Shown here: positions 11,486 through 22,668 of the stretch, piece after piece
Position numbering within the stretch: the stretch's first letter is position 1
Layout of the letters: the number at the start of each line of letters is the position of its first letter
Assembly: GCF_030272615.1 (NCBI RefSeq)
Contig: NC_081409.1
Span: 872,088,379-872,152,378 of the forward strand
Length of the DNA: 64,000 nt
Direction: 5' to 3'
From: Cryptomeria japonica
Lineage: Eukaryota > Streptophyta > Pinopsida > Cupressales > Cupressaceae
The notes under the pieces: model-generated
Told to the model about the DNA's origin: nothing
The model's database searches: none
The model's input: only the letters and a program-made list of their open reading frames with translations
Made by a program: the position numbers and the translations under genes

Positions 11486-14400
11486 ATGATAAAGAGAGAA
11501 TGTCCAAAGTTCAATAGAGACAACTTTAAAATATGGAAGGACAGAATGAAGATATACATCAGAAGCATGGGTGCTCAACATTGGAGCTATGTTGAGAATG
11601 CTTATGTTATCCCTACTAGTACTCTCACCGATGATCAAAAGAGAGAGATTCACGAGAATGGGAAAGTCATGGAAGCCCTAATTAGCAGTTTATCTAACAT
11701 TGAGTTTATTGATGTTCAGGACAAATAGAATCCCAAAGAAGTATGGGATGCCCTTGAGAATATCTATGGTCATGATGAGCATGTGAAACAAGCTAAGGAA
11801 GAAAGACTTAGGGGAAAGTTTGAAGACATGCAGATGGTTGAAGGAGAGACCATTCAACAATATGGAATAAGGATCAAAACTGTTGTTGGAGATATCAAGA
11901 GTGTAGGTGGTAAAATGGAAGATTCCATTATTGTTAGCAAAGTTTTGAAATCCTTATTACCATTCTATGCAATAAGGGTTGTTGCTATTCAGGAGTTGAG
12001 GTCTGTAGACAAGACAAAGGTATCCCTGGACTCCATCATTGCAAAGTTAACATCTTATGAGCTAAATAATTATGATGGTAGTATTCAAAAGACTAAATCA
12101 GCCTTCAGAGCATCTGCTGCACCATCTAGAAAAGGAAAAGAAGCAAGCATGAGTGGTGAACCAAGATAGAGCAGAGAAATGGATGATAAGGAGATCCTGA
12201 TGGATTTTGAAGCTCTTCTTGCCAAGAGACTTCCTAAGGGAGCTGGTAAATATAGAGGTAATCCCCCTTTGAAATCCTTTTCTTGTAACCGAATAGGACA
12301 CATTGTTGTAAACTATCCTAATGGTGATAACAAGGACAAACTGGAAAGGTTCAATAAAATCAAAGGAGGAAACTGAAGAAACTGTTTTGTAGTAGTTGAT
12401 GAAGGTGTCACTAATGAGGAATCAAAAGATGAAGAAAATGAAGATATTGTGTTTGTAGCGGTCAAGGAAGATGTGTCAAACAAGAAGGCTCTTGTCTCCC
12501 ACTTTGATAATTCCAATGAGTGGATTATTGACAGTGAGTGTTCTCGCCATATGATTGGTGACCAGAGTAATTTTCTATCTTTGAAAGAGTATTATGGTGG
12601 TGTGGTTCATTTTGGTAATGATGCACCATGTATGATAAAAGGCAGAGGGTCCATCTCTCTGAATGGAAGAAGCAGTGCTGACAATGTGTATTGGGTAGAA
12701 GGTCTCAAGCACAACCTTTTGAGTGTTTCTTAGCTAAATGATAGTGGGATCACTGTGGAATTAAAAAATGGAGTGTGCAAAATCAAGGGAAAGAATGGTG
12801 AACTGATGGCCACCAATATGTAGACCAAAGGTAACCTATTTCAACTAAATGCAAATGTCAGTACATGTCTTATGGCTAAGTTTGATGATTGTTGGATATG
12901 GCATACGAGACTCTGCCATGTTAACCTTGATAACATTATGAAGGCCAGCAAGCTAAAGGTAGTTAGAGGATTGTCGGTGCTGAGCAAACCAGAAAATCCT
13001 TTGTGCAAAGAGTGTCAACTAGGGAAAATGTCTTCCTCAACCTTCAAAGGTAAATCTTTCACTACAGACAATCTACTTGATCTTGTGCATACTGATTTGT
13101 GTGGTCCTATGAAAACTAGGAGTGTGCAGGGAGATAGGTATTTTATGATTCTTACATATGATTGCTCAAGAATGATGTGGGTCACATTCTTGGAGGACAA
13201 GTCTGAAGCTTTTGGAAAGTTCAAAGCTTTTAGAGCACTGGTAGAAAAGGAAAGTGGTAGAAGAATAAAATGCCTTAGAACTGATCAAGGAGGGGAATTC
13301 ACTTTAGGTGAATTCAAAAAATACTATGAAGAGAATGGCATCAAGAGGCAACTGTCTGCCCCTCGGACCCCACAATAGAATGGCTTAGTAGAAAGGAACA
13401 ATCAAACTGTGGTTGAAGCAGCTAGAACTATGTTGATCCAAGGAAAGGTTGCTCACACCTTTTGGAGAGAAGTGGTGAGTACTGCAGTCTACACAATAAA
13501 TCAGGTACTCATCAAGAAAGGTAAGGATAAGATGCCTTATGAGTACTAGACTGGTAAGACACTAGTGGTAAGCTACTTTAGAGTGTTTTCTAGCAATTGT
13601 TATATCAAGAGGAGTGAACATCAGAGCAAGTTAGATGCAAAATGTGATGAGGGAATATTCCTAGGATATTCCACCAAGAGTAAAGCTCTCAAATGTTTCA
13701 ATAATAGGACTCAGAGAATTGTTGAAAGCATCAATGTTAGAGTTGATGAAAACTCTGAGAAACTTGAGGAAACTGATAGTAAGCATGCAGGAGATGAACT
13801 AGTAGTAACCTTCTGGGAACCGGTTCCAAATTAGCCTAGTACCAATAATTGTGCTCCTACATTGGTAGATGCTGATGTTGATGAAGATGAAGATGATGAA
13901 AAAAAAAAAGAGGAATATGTTAAGAACATACCTAGGTATGTCAAACTCAATCTTGATTCAAAGAAGATCATAGGAGACAAGGATCCAAGAATTCTTACAA
14001 GAAGAAAGGTCGGAGAAAACTCATGTATGATCTCTCAATTTGAGCCTAAATCATTTAAAGAGGCACATAAAGATGAAGACTGGATCAAGGCAATGGAAGA
14101 GGAACTTGACCAGATAGAAAATAATGGTACATGGTCTTTGGTAACCAGACCGGAGCATAAAAATGTCATTGGAACCAAATGGGTCTTCAAAAATAAACTG
14201 AATGAGGATGGCTCAGTGGGAAGGAACAAAGCCAGACTGGTGTCCAAAGGATATGCTCAGGGAGAAGGAGAAGACTATGGGGAAACCTTTTCTCCAGTAG
14301 CAAGATTGGAAGGAGTTCATATGCTTCTTGCATATGAAACTTTTAAAGGATTCAAGGTATACCAAATGGATGTAAAATTTGCATTCCTAAATGGTATACT

Positions 14401-15577
14401 TGAAGTGGAGGTGTATATAGAGCAACCAGATGGGTTTTCCTTATTAGAAGACAGTGACATGGTGTGTAGGCTACATAAGGCCTTGTATGGACTAAAGCAG
14501 GCACCTAGAGCATGGTATGAATGCTTGTAGTCCCATCTTGTGAAGGTTGGATTTGAGAGAACAAGTGAGGATAGTAATATCTACCTGAAGTTAGAAGGAG
14601 ATGAGATTCTGATCTATGAGGTATTTGTTGATGACATAATCTTTGGAGGAGATGACAAGATGAGTCATGATTTTGCAGGTGAGATGAAAAAGGAGTTTGA
14701 GATGTCACTTATAGGGGAGATTAAGTTCTTCATTGGACTACAAATTCAACAAATGAAAGATGGGATCTTTATCACTCAGTCCAAATATGTCAAAGAGGTA
14801 TTGAAGACCTTTGGCATGGAAGACAACAAACTGGTTGATACATCGATGGTGACTAGTTGTAAATTATCAAGAGAGGATGACTTAGAGTTGATTAATGAGA
14901 AGGAATATCAATCAATGATTGGTAAGTTGCACTATGTAGTGCATAGCAAACTGGACATTGCACATGCAATGGCCATTATTGCAAGGTTCCAGAAAAGCCC
15001 AAGAGAATCCCACTTGGTAGCAGTCAAGCGAATTCTTAGATATCTGAAGGGAACCATTGACTATGGATTATGGTATCCATATAATAATGATTTCAACCTG
15101 AGAGTGTTCACAGATGCTGATTGGGATGGTAATGTGGATGACCAGAAGAGCACAACCAGTGGTGCATTATTTCTTGGTGGAAGACTAGTCTCATGGATGA
15201 GTAAGAAACATAGTTGTATCTCTTAGTCTATAGCAGAAGCAGAGTATGTTGCAGCATTTATGAACTGCACCCAGAAAATTTGGATGAAGCATGGATTAAA
15301 TGGCTTCAAAGTTCCTATATCTAAACCGGTAAGTATATTTTGTGACAACACAAGTGCAATTATAATCTCCAAGAATCCAGTTTTACATTCTAGAACCAAG
15401 CACTTTGAGCTTAAGTATCATTTCTTAAGGGAAAAGGTTTAGAACAAAGAAGTTGTACTAGAACATATTTCCAGTAAGGAGCAGTTAGTAGACATATTCA
15501 CCAAGCCTCTACCGAAGGCTACTTTTACCTATTTGAGATGTCAATTAGGGGTGTTGCACCTTCAAGAGGTGAACTAA
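11486..15577 (+). pseudogene. Copia-1 gag-pol polyprotein (11 stops, no frameshift)
   Basis: One frame of 1363 codons runs from ATG 11486 to TAA 15575 with no indel. Gag comes first (about residues 1-290); its zinc knuckle has lost two Cys (SFSCNRIGHIVVNYP). Protease carries WIIDSECSRHM, with Glu in place of the catalytic Gly of DSG. Integrase has the His-His-Cys-Cys region (WHTRLCHVN, CKECQLGK) and acidic residues at HTDLCG, RTDQGGEF and NGLVERNN. RT has [12 protein letters not shown] and FVDDIIFGG. RNase H has FTDADWDG and FCDNTSAI. Premature stops are TAG at 11726, 12167, 12731, 12821, 13376, 13547, 13832, 14528, 15224 and 15440, and TGA at 12374. Ten of the eleven fit a C-to-T change at CAG or CGA; TAG 13547 replaces an expected Trp. 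The element can no longer make its proteins. Confidence 0.93.
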
Positions 15578-15860
15578 AGGTGTGTGCTCCACATTAGTTA
15601 GGGCTTACATTGACATATTTTTCTAAGGATTGGTGTGTTGAAGGATGCTACTCCTTAGGGGGAGTAGCATAGTAGTACATATATGTTTATGCTTTCACTT
15701 TGGCATTATTGTCAAAGGGGGAGAAGATGTGAATCAGAGAAGATATCTTTCGTATTGGGGGAGAAGATGTGAAGCAGAGAAGATATCTGTTGTATTGGGG
15801 GAGAAGATGTCAAGCTCAGAGATATCTTTGTTTATTGCCATCAATGACAAAGGGGGAGAT
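15578..15860 (+). repeat. Copia-1 3' leader with PPT-like tandem units
   Basis: After the stop, a ~40-bp unit containing TTGGGGGAGAAGATGTGAA and AGAGAAGATATCT is repeated about three times between 15711 and 15826. The true polypurine tract, AAAGGGGGAGAT, follows at 15849-15860 against the LTR. Each unit carries its own G5 purine run, so the array looks like amplified copies of the plus-strand primer site. Confidence 0.8.
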
Positions 15861-17366
15861 TGTTGGCATATGTGCAGAGTATGTTGACATGATGATATTG
15901 TATGTTGTCATTGATGTCAATATGCTGAAGGGTGAACCGGTATATTGAAGCTAAGCAACTAGAAAAGTGAACTGGTATGATGTTGTGAACTGGTATATGT
16001 GAAATAGTGAAGTGGTATGTTTGTCTAAGTGAACTGGTATGTTGGAATGTAAACCGGTATATGGAATGTTTTCTATCAAGGTTTAATATGGTATGACTAC
16101 TGATTGGTAGTTTCAACTTCACGGTTTTCGATTGAAGCATTCCAAGCCTGTGTGATTCAATCGATGACATCGTGTTATGAGTTAGCATTGTAATGGAGAT
16201 TAGATCATGTTGCCACATCAGCCTTGTACACGTGAAGGATCTTACATGAAGGAGATTGATCCAATCTACCTCAGGAATGTGTGAAGTCTCTACAAACGGT
16301 GGAGAACGTGTGATGGGTTATCATCTCCAAGAAGTAGTGAAGAACAAATGATGGAGAACATCTTGAGATCTATTCAAGACTATCATATTCAAAGAAAAGT
16401 GTTCAATGGTTAGGATTGAGCCAACTGAATTGCTCAGCCTAAATGTTTAGGGTTTAGGGTTTATGCTACCGACCTATCTGTTTCCTATAAGGTTGATGTT
16501 GTGTTTCATGTTGAGGTTGTTGGAAAATGTTGTGTGTGTATCTAAGTACAGAGATACTTGATTCCTACCAGACCAGATAAGAGAATTGATACCTGTAGAG
16601 TGTGTGTGCTGAAGGAAGGAACTAAAGAGGATCTACATTGGCATTGAGTGCTATTACCAGATCATTGTAATACCTGTTGATCTCTAACCACTTCAATAGT
16701 TGGAAAATCCCTTAGTAGGGTAGCTTTAACCAACTTGCTATATTTCTTTAACAGGGTGACTCAAAACCATTGAGTTCATAAAATCCTCTAGCAAGGTAAC
16801 CTTTAACAAGGTTTAACCCTTAACCGAGTATTCTAGCCATCCCTTAATCGAGTGATCCCTAACAGGATCTGCTCCTAACAGAACCTGTTGTAACAGTCTT
16901 TAACCAGACTATGCTCCTAATAGAGCGGACTTCTAAAGAGTTCAAGAACAACTTGTGGGTAGTCATTCCCAGCATGGTTTTTCCTAGTTGCATTTCCACA
17001 TGAAAAATATGTGTGTCATGTGTGATACCTTTTTCATGTGATGCTTTTTTATTTTATATTAAGTGGTGAATCATGTTGAACTAGCAAGTTATTATACTTC
17101 TGATGGTAAAATACTTGTTTTTGCATAAGGGTAAAGTGGAAATGAGGTATTAGGTTGTGTGGAAAGCAAAATGTTACCGATTTATATCTTTCACAGTCTC
17201 ATTGTGTTTAACTAGTAGTAATCTAGTTTAGACCGGTGTTAGTGTTTGCCAATCAAGTGCACTGTTTGTAGTCAAACCGGTTCTGGAAAAGTTTTTGTGC
17301 CTGTACTAATTTACTCACCCCCTCTTAGTACTAGTTAGCTACTCACAATTCATCATTGAGTTATCA
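15861..17366 (+). repeat. Copia-1 3' LTR
   Basis: Starts TGTTGGCATA directly after the polypurine tract and ends TTATCA before the AATAC duplication. It is the same length as the 5' LTR (1506 bases). The telomere-like TTTAGGG pair is at 16446-16463 and the degenerate CTTAACAGGGT array at about 16706-16935. Confidence 0.95.
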
Positions 17367-18819
17367 AATACGCTGGACCATCCAAAGAGATCCATCTAGT
17401 ATCATTATCCTTGATAAGCTTGTTCCCATCAGTTATTCCATCAGCAAAGTGCTGAAATTCCATCAATTGCTTGGGACTTTGACAAAAGTGTGAGTAGAGC
17501 TCTCTGATTAAAATTTTAATGTGTTTTACCAAAACATACTTTCTCACAATTCCAAAAGCTAGATTCATTATGTGAGCCATGCAGTTAATTGTAGTAATGT
17601 ACGGTGCAAATGAAGTTTCAATCTTTGTACAAAGACCATTCTTGTGACCTTGCACTACTGAAGCTCCATTTGCTCCAACACACACCAATTTTTTGGCAAC
17701 CATCATGTCATCCATACCTCCATATTCAATTAAACTTCTCTTTACTAGTTGAAATAAATTTTTCATTATCACACTCTTCTTCATTTTAGAAATAGATAGT
17801 AGATGAGGTTGGTGGGCATGATTCTGTATAGTATAAACATGCATGCATACCCATGAACTATTGTCTACTGCTGTAACTTCATCTAAAGAAAATGCAATAA
17901 AGTTTGACTCTCTTATTTTTTCCTTTACATCTTCTTTTTCAACCTCAACAAGACAACTTGCCCATTATCATCCACTGTTTACTGACTAGTGTCTATTAGG
18001 ATAGTTAGGAACTTTCAAAAAGTGTAATAAACCACTAATTGATGGGAAATCTATCATAGCACACCCTCTTCTCAAAATATAAAAAACAACACTTAACTAA
18101 ACAACTTTTCCTAGTTGTTCTATTTGCATTGCTTTTCGAAAACTAGCTTCAGTAGAACCTTTAACTTCAGTAGGCTTCATCTATATTTTCTCATGAAAAT
18201 AATACTCTTTGACATTCCTCACATGCTTACATTCCTCCTTTGTTTTCCATCTTATCACTGATTTTTCAACTCTATCTATTATTTGTTTTTCATAAACTTT
18301 ACCCATATTCTTTTCTATGGTGTCAAATTTTAGCTACAACCTAATTTCCTTGTTATGTTTCCAAGTGCAAATCTTACACCTGCATTCTATTGGAGGCTCA
18401 CCTTCAATTGGGTTCTCCATTGGTTCAATGAATGGATACTTTGATGCCCAATTAATTTGAAAATTACTCACTAACATATCCCACTCTTGATCCTTTTTTG
18501 ATCTAGATTTTGTTTTCCCCTTTCGTGCATTATCATCAATGGCATTATCACCCAAGTCGATTATATCATTCTAGATAACATGGGCATCTACCAGATAATA
18601 TTCTTCAAGATCATCCTGATTTGAGATATCAGGTTTTCCGTCATCTTCAACATGCGGTGTAGGTTGCGAATTTTATGCTTGTACTTGTGATGACGTACCT
18701 TCCTTATTTTCACCACAACCTTTTCCAAAGTCAAAGTACAAAGACAACGTTTTGCTTTTTGTTGGCCTCTCATGGCCTTCCCCACATTTAGGTTTCCTAC
18801 CCTTCTTCCTATTCGACAT
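17367..18819 (-). pseudogene. hAT-like (ZNF862-type) transposase, N-terminal half
   Basis: The minus strand reads MSNRKKGRK from ATG at 18819. It passes a Cys-rich segment (PPIECRCKICTWKHNKEIRL, likely zinc-binding, about residues 135-155) and reaches the hAT core at 17844-17372. Core motifs include AFSLDEVTAVDNSSW (first catalytic Asp region), KLVCVGANGASVVQG, INCMAHIMNLAF and KDNDTRWISLDGPAY. These match the plant ZNF862-like hAT family. About seven stops lie in the frame, and most would be CAG, CAA, CGA or TGG if unmutated; few or no frameshifts are needed. The gene is cut at 17371 by Copia-1 and continues at 9905. Whether it was a mobile hAT or a domesticated host gene cannot be told, because terminal repeats were not confirmed. 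Confidence 0.8.
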
Positions 18820-19690
18820 CTCCAATGAAATAAAGGCTGCCAAAAAAATATCAATTTATTGAAGAAGCAATAATAGACTATAAAGTATAATATATGTTTC
18901 ATTGGCACTATGACCTACAATCTAGATGTCTGAGGTTTGAATGTCCCGGCTGACCACTTGGCACTGACAGGTCACCACTAAATACAAATGAACTCAACCA
19001 TGCAAACAAATATAGATAAATTTAGAATAATATTATAACACTTCAAAAATATGATCGCTCACCTCTAGGTCACTAGCAGTCGCCAATGCAGTCAACAAAA
19101 ATGATTTTCCTTGGTCTAAAACTTCTCTATTAATCAGAATTAAGAGGCTAGAACACACCAAATTGTGTAGAGATAGATCTAATCTTTGCATGTATTTATA
19201 CCAATCCTTATATGGTGAATTCCGCAGGAATTTTGTATGGTATATAAATATTTGGTGAATCTCGCATAACTATAACATGACATGTAATTTTCAAGGCAAT
19301 TATGGGTCATCCAAATAATTGGCAAATAAAATATAGTTGGGGAAAGTTCGGGTGAATGGAGACACGCATCGGCAAATTTATGAGAAAATTGGGTCCTCCT
19401 GGCTAACAAATCATTACATGCCTATAGGCGAATTATGGTCATCTATTAAGGCAACCTTAGAGAGTGTAGGCGAAAAAATTAAATTTACCATGTGTCCACT
19501 GTATATTGTATTAGCAAAATCCTCACATAGAAACATTTAATTACATAAAAAAATATGGCAATCAGGCTGTGAATTTGATGGAAATTGATAATGTTCTGGC
19601 ATGGCCACCCCTACTCAATACAAAATATTCACCATTTCCCAGGTCGCTGACATGAAAAATTTGCCATTCACGAATATTCGCCACTAAAGT
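18820..19690. other. Spacer upstream of the hAT-like gene; possible TIR-like end
   Basis: No gene was seen. On the minus strand this is the 5' flank of the hAT-like frame. The phrase ATGGCCACCCCTA at 19601-19613 resembles the inner-to-outer reading of a hAT terminal inverted repeat (outer strand TAGGGGTGGCCAT). I could not find a convincing partner left of 8790 or an 8-bp target duplication, so the end is unproven. Confidence 0.3.
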
Positions 19691-19694
19691 AATC

Positions 19695-20095
19695 TCTGGT
19701 GGAGGGGGGTGAATCAGTTATCTCACAAGTACACCAATTAATTCAATGATAAACCTTAACTACAACACAACACAATGAAAAATATAACATGAAAGAACAA
19801 CACACATGACACCAATAATTTGATGTGGAAAACTTGGAAAGGGAAAACCATGGTGAGAAACCCTACCCACAATCAAATGAATACTCTGGAGTAATATTGT
19901 AAATAATTACAATGGGGTCTACACTTGCAGAAAGGCCAAAAGCCTAGAGCGCACTACTCATCATAAAGGGAAGTCTCACTGGCTTACATAAACATTAGAC
20001 TACAATCCAGAAAGAAATGAACTATGAAAGTATCATCTACTAATGATTGATATAGTTTTGATTAAGCACCAATGTCTACCCTGCAATACAAAACC
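19695..20095 (-). repeat. Fragment of an old Copia-type LTR, minus strand
   Basis: Read on the plus strand, the sequence begins GGTGGAGGGGGGTGAATCAG and later has AAAACCATGGTGAGAAACCC. These are the reverse complements of the C-run end and the 'gggtttctcaccatggtttt' phrase found in the other Copia LTRs here. No partner LTR, primer site or coding remnant accompanies it, so it is a truncated scrap. Confidence 0.6.
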
Positions 20096-20852
20096 TTTCC
20101 AACCTTCATTGGAATGATATGACATTCTCTAATAATGCAAATATAATCATTATCTATAACCATAACCATCCTATATTGCCAACACCTGGATGGTGCTCTT
20201 CCTCGAGTGTTCCTTTTGAGGTGGATGCTTTGGTGAGACATGTTGTTGATATGTCTATTGAGGTGGTATTTATTGCAAGGTTTTATGTTGTGTCTCCTTT
20301 GGCAAGGTTTTTGGTAGTTGGTGGGTCCTCCTACCTTTTTCTTTGGTGCAGCTATGGTGGTTGGTTCATTGTTGCTAATTTTCAATAGAAAGTTCTAATC
20401 ATTTATTTTTTGTTAAGAGTTTTTGGTGCTTTAGTGTAGTTGGGTCTTCATGGGGCTCTTCTTACCCTTTGTGGCTCTTATTTCATTGTTTCTCCTATTG
20501 AGGTGGAGGGGGTAGTGATGGGTTGTGCTTTGTTTTAGGTTCTCCTTGCTTATTTTCTGCATTCCATTTTTTGGGGGGTGGATTTCTAATATTGAGGTGG
20601 ACACTTGGGTCAAATTGTTTGGCAAGAGATATTTTTTGGGGCTCTGTAGGTCCTTATTTATGGTTTCACTCTTCTTTTCCTATTGAGGTGGTTTCAAGAG
20701 TGATTCTTAGCTTTGGCTTTATCACAGTGGTCTTTGAAGATAGTATTTTCCATAGGGATGTGCATCGTAAGGTTAAGGGAGCATTTTTAAAACCCTTCTT
20801 TTTTGAAGGTTTTGGGAGCCTTTTTAAGAAAACCTAGTTTTCCAGTTTGTTT
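20096..20852. other. Unassigned GT-rich stretch with recurrent TATTGAGGTGG
   Basis: The 11-mer TATTGAGGTGG occurs at 20256, 20496, 20590 and 20681 (spacings 240, 94 and 91), and a related TTTTGAGGTGG occurs near 20215. The units do not align well beyond this word. Open frames here (20119-20388, 20523-20837) are Val/Phe/Ser-rich and show no family motif, so I do not call them genes. Confidence 0.35.
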
Positions 20853-20925
20853 TGTAAAGTGGAAAATTGTATCCTAGTGGTTCCCCACATAGGAGAGAGA
20901 AAGGAAACCACTAAGATGATAGGAC
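20853..20925 (-). repeat. Remnant of the relic's 3' LTR end
   Basis: About 70 bases from TGTAAAGTGGAAAATTGTAT match 43925-43994 closely, including GTGGTTCCCCA and GAGAGAGAAAGGAAACCA. Similarity stops near 20922, so the rest of this LTR has been deleted or replaced. Confidence 0.75.
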
Positions 20926-21399
20926 AAGGAGAAGCATTACACATCTGCTAAAGGTGATTATTTTCAAGCGATATGCCTTCCTTAATGGAACAAATCTTCT
21001 CAAGGAAGGGATATGTAATTCATGATAGATCATTCCATGTTACGGGGCATATCATACTTGCGAATAACCAAAACCATAGAAGAGGTAATTTTTCCAAGAG
21101 AATGAAGGCAAAAGAAGAAGTGGATTAGCCACAAAAGATTCTCCTCTCCAAGAAAATACGAAAAATAAAGAACAATTATATGCTCACATAAGAATGACTC
21201 TATGGAAGAAAAGAGATCTAATAATGAATAATTCAAATAGATAGAAATAAATCCATAGAAAGAAGAAGGAAAGTGAACTTTATGTTGCTACCCCAAGGTA
21301 TTTAAAATTGAAATAAAACCACCACAAATGATAAAGAGACCCCAATTAAGTTGGCTACTTATGTCATAGGGTGAAGAGAAACATGAAGATAAAGAAGTG

Positions 21400-22527
21400 C
21401 TAAGGCACTATATTTTTGCCAAGAAATACAAATAGATCCATTGTAAGACAAATTCGTGCAAGATCATATTGATTTTGAATAAATTTCTTAAATCCATGAC
21501 ATTTTCCAAGAGAATGTGAATATGAATCATGAAAAATGCAACATTCCTCTCCTTTCACTTGCTCAAGATTGTTGTACTGTTGTTTAGGAGGAAAGAAAAT
21601 GTTCTTATCATATTTCAATCTCCAATAGATTCTTGTAGCTAGTCTTTCTGGATGATAAATATGTTTTAATTCATGTTCTTGACATGAAGGAGATAAATTG
21701 TTAGAAGAAGAAGGATCATCATCCACGATAATAATTTTTCCATTGTGTATGCTTTCTTGAATAGATTTTTGAAAATTAGGGCAGCATTGTGATCCTAAGG
21801 AGTTCATCCATAGATAGAGGAGTCTCATTTCCTATGCCTTTTGTAAGGAATTGTATGGTAGGGTTTATAGGGACACAAATTCCTTATTCAAACTTCCCAA
21901 GTCCTTGTCCTCTAAAACCTTTTTTTTTGTTTTATATGAAAGCCAAGAACTTTAAGAATATTGAAAATGACTAGGTGGTGGAATAAGATCATGAATTTCT
22001 TTGAAATCTGATGTGTAAGGGGGAATAAAAGGATTTGTAGATGAAGAAGGAATATAATGTGAAAGGATATTTTTCTTTCTTTCATCATGCTTATCCTTTT
22101 TGGGAGGTTGGGTATGAATATCTTCATCATTTAAAGGCTCATTTTTAATTATTTCTATGTGAGGGGAAATATCATAAATAAAATACATAACATCATCCTC
22201 TCTACATATATTTTGATGTTGAAGATAGGTCCTAGGAGAATAAGGAGGGTCTAAAGATGTAAGAATGTTAATAGTTTGATGTTGCCCCCCTTTCTCAAGG
22301 GGATCTGTATGAGAAGAAGATGGGCCCATGTTGCTTTCCAATGCTTGCTCTCTTTTAAAAGGATCATTGGTGGAAGCATTAGCTCTCATCTCATTCACAC
22401 AAGATACCCTAGGAGAGGTACAAGGATTATGATCTCTAAGATTGGGATCTACAAGAGCCTTAAGGTGATTAACAAATGAAATGGATTTTGTTAATAACAT
22501 CACCATAATGTAACATGAATGATACAT
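21400..22527 (-). pseudogene. Relic element coding remnant: G-patch then CCHC-like motif
   Basis: Two open segments share one frame (22527-21952 and 21828-21400). Between them, with a frameshift in an A9 run near 21925, the minus strand reads KKGFRGQGLGKFE, one stop, then GICVPINP. This is a G-patch core, preceded by ILKVLGFHIKQ. Further on, CCIFHDSYSHSLGKCHGFKK resembles the zinc-knuckle-like segment seen in the inner element (CQFHRQPGHDTEKCFALKGK). No RT, RNase H or integrase motif occurs before the 3' LTR remnant, though a deletion could have removed them. The rest is Ser/Pro/Asp-rich and not recognised. Confidence 0.55.
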
Positions 22528-22668
22528 GAAAGCTTTGAGATCAAATTAAAAAGAAAATGACTTTAAAATCCTAACAGCATAGTATGACCAAGTACTATGA
22601 ACGAAAAGAAGCAACATGAAATGAAAGAAGCCATTATCCAACATGTTATTTTAATAAATATATGTTAT

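Larger units (their letters stand above)
9906..17371 (+). mobile_element. Copia-1: complete LTR retrotransposon with TSD AATAC
   Basis: The element spans 9911-17366. Two 1506-base LTRs flank one gag-pol frame, and AATAC target duplications lie at 9906-9910 and 17367-17371. The order LTR, PBS, Gag, protease, integrase, RT, RNase H, PPT, LTR defines Ty1/Copia. The LTRs are clearly alike but differ at many scattered transitions, so the insertion is not recent. The first base pair of the 5' LTR reads TATTGG where the 3' LTR reads TGTTGG, which has destroyed the canonical TG terminus on one side. It sits inside a hAT-like gene of opposite orientation. Confidence 0.95.

Noticed and set aside
20119-20837. 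Plus-strand Val/Phe/Ser-rich frames as membrane proteins
   Set aside because: Hydrophobicity follows from GT-rich sequence with a recurring TATTGAGGTGG word; no start context or homologous motif.
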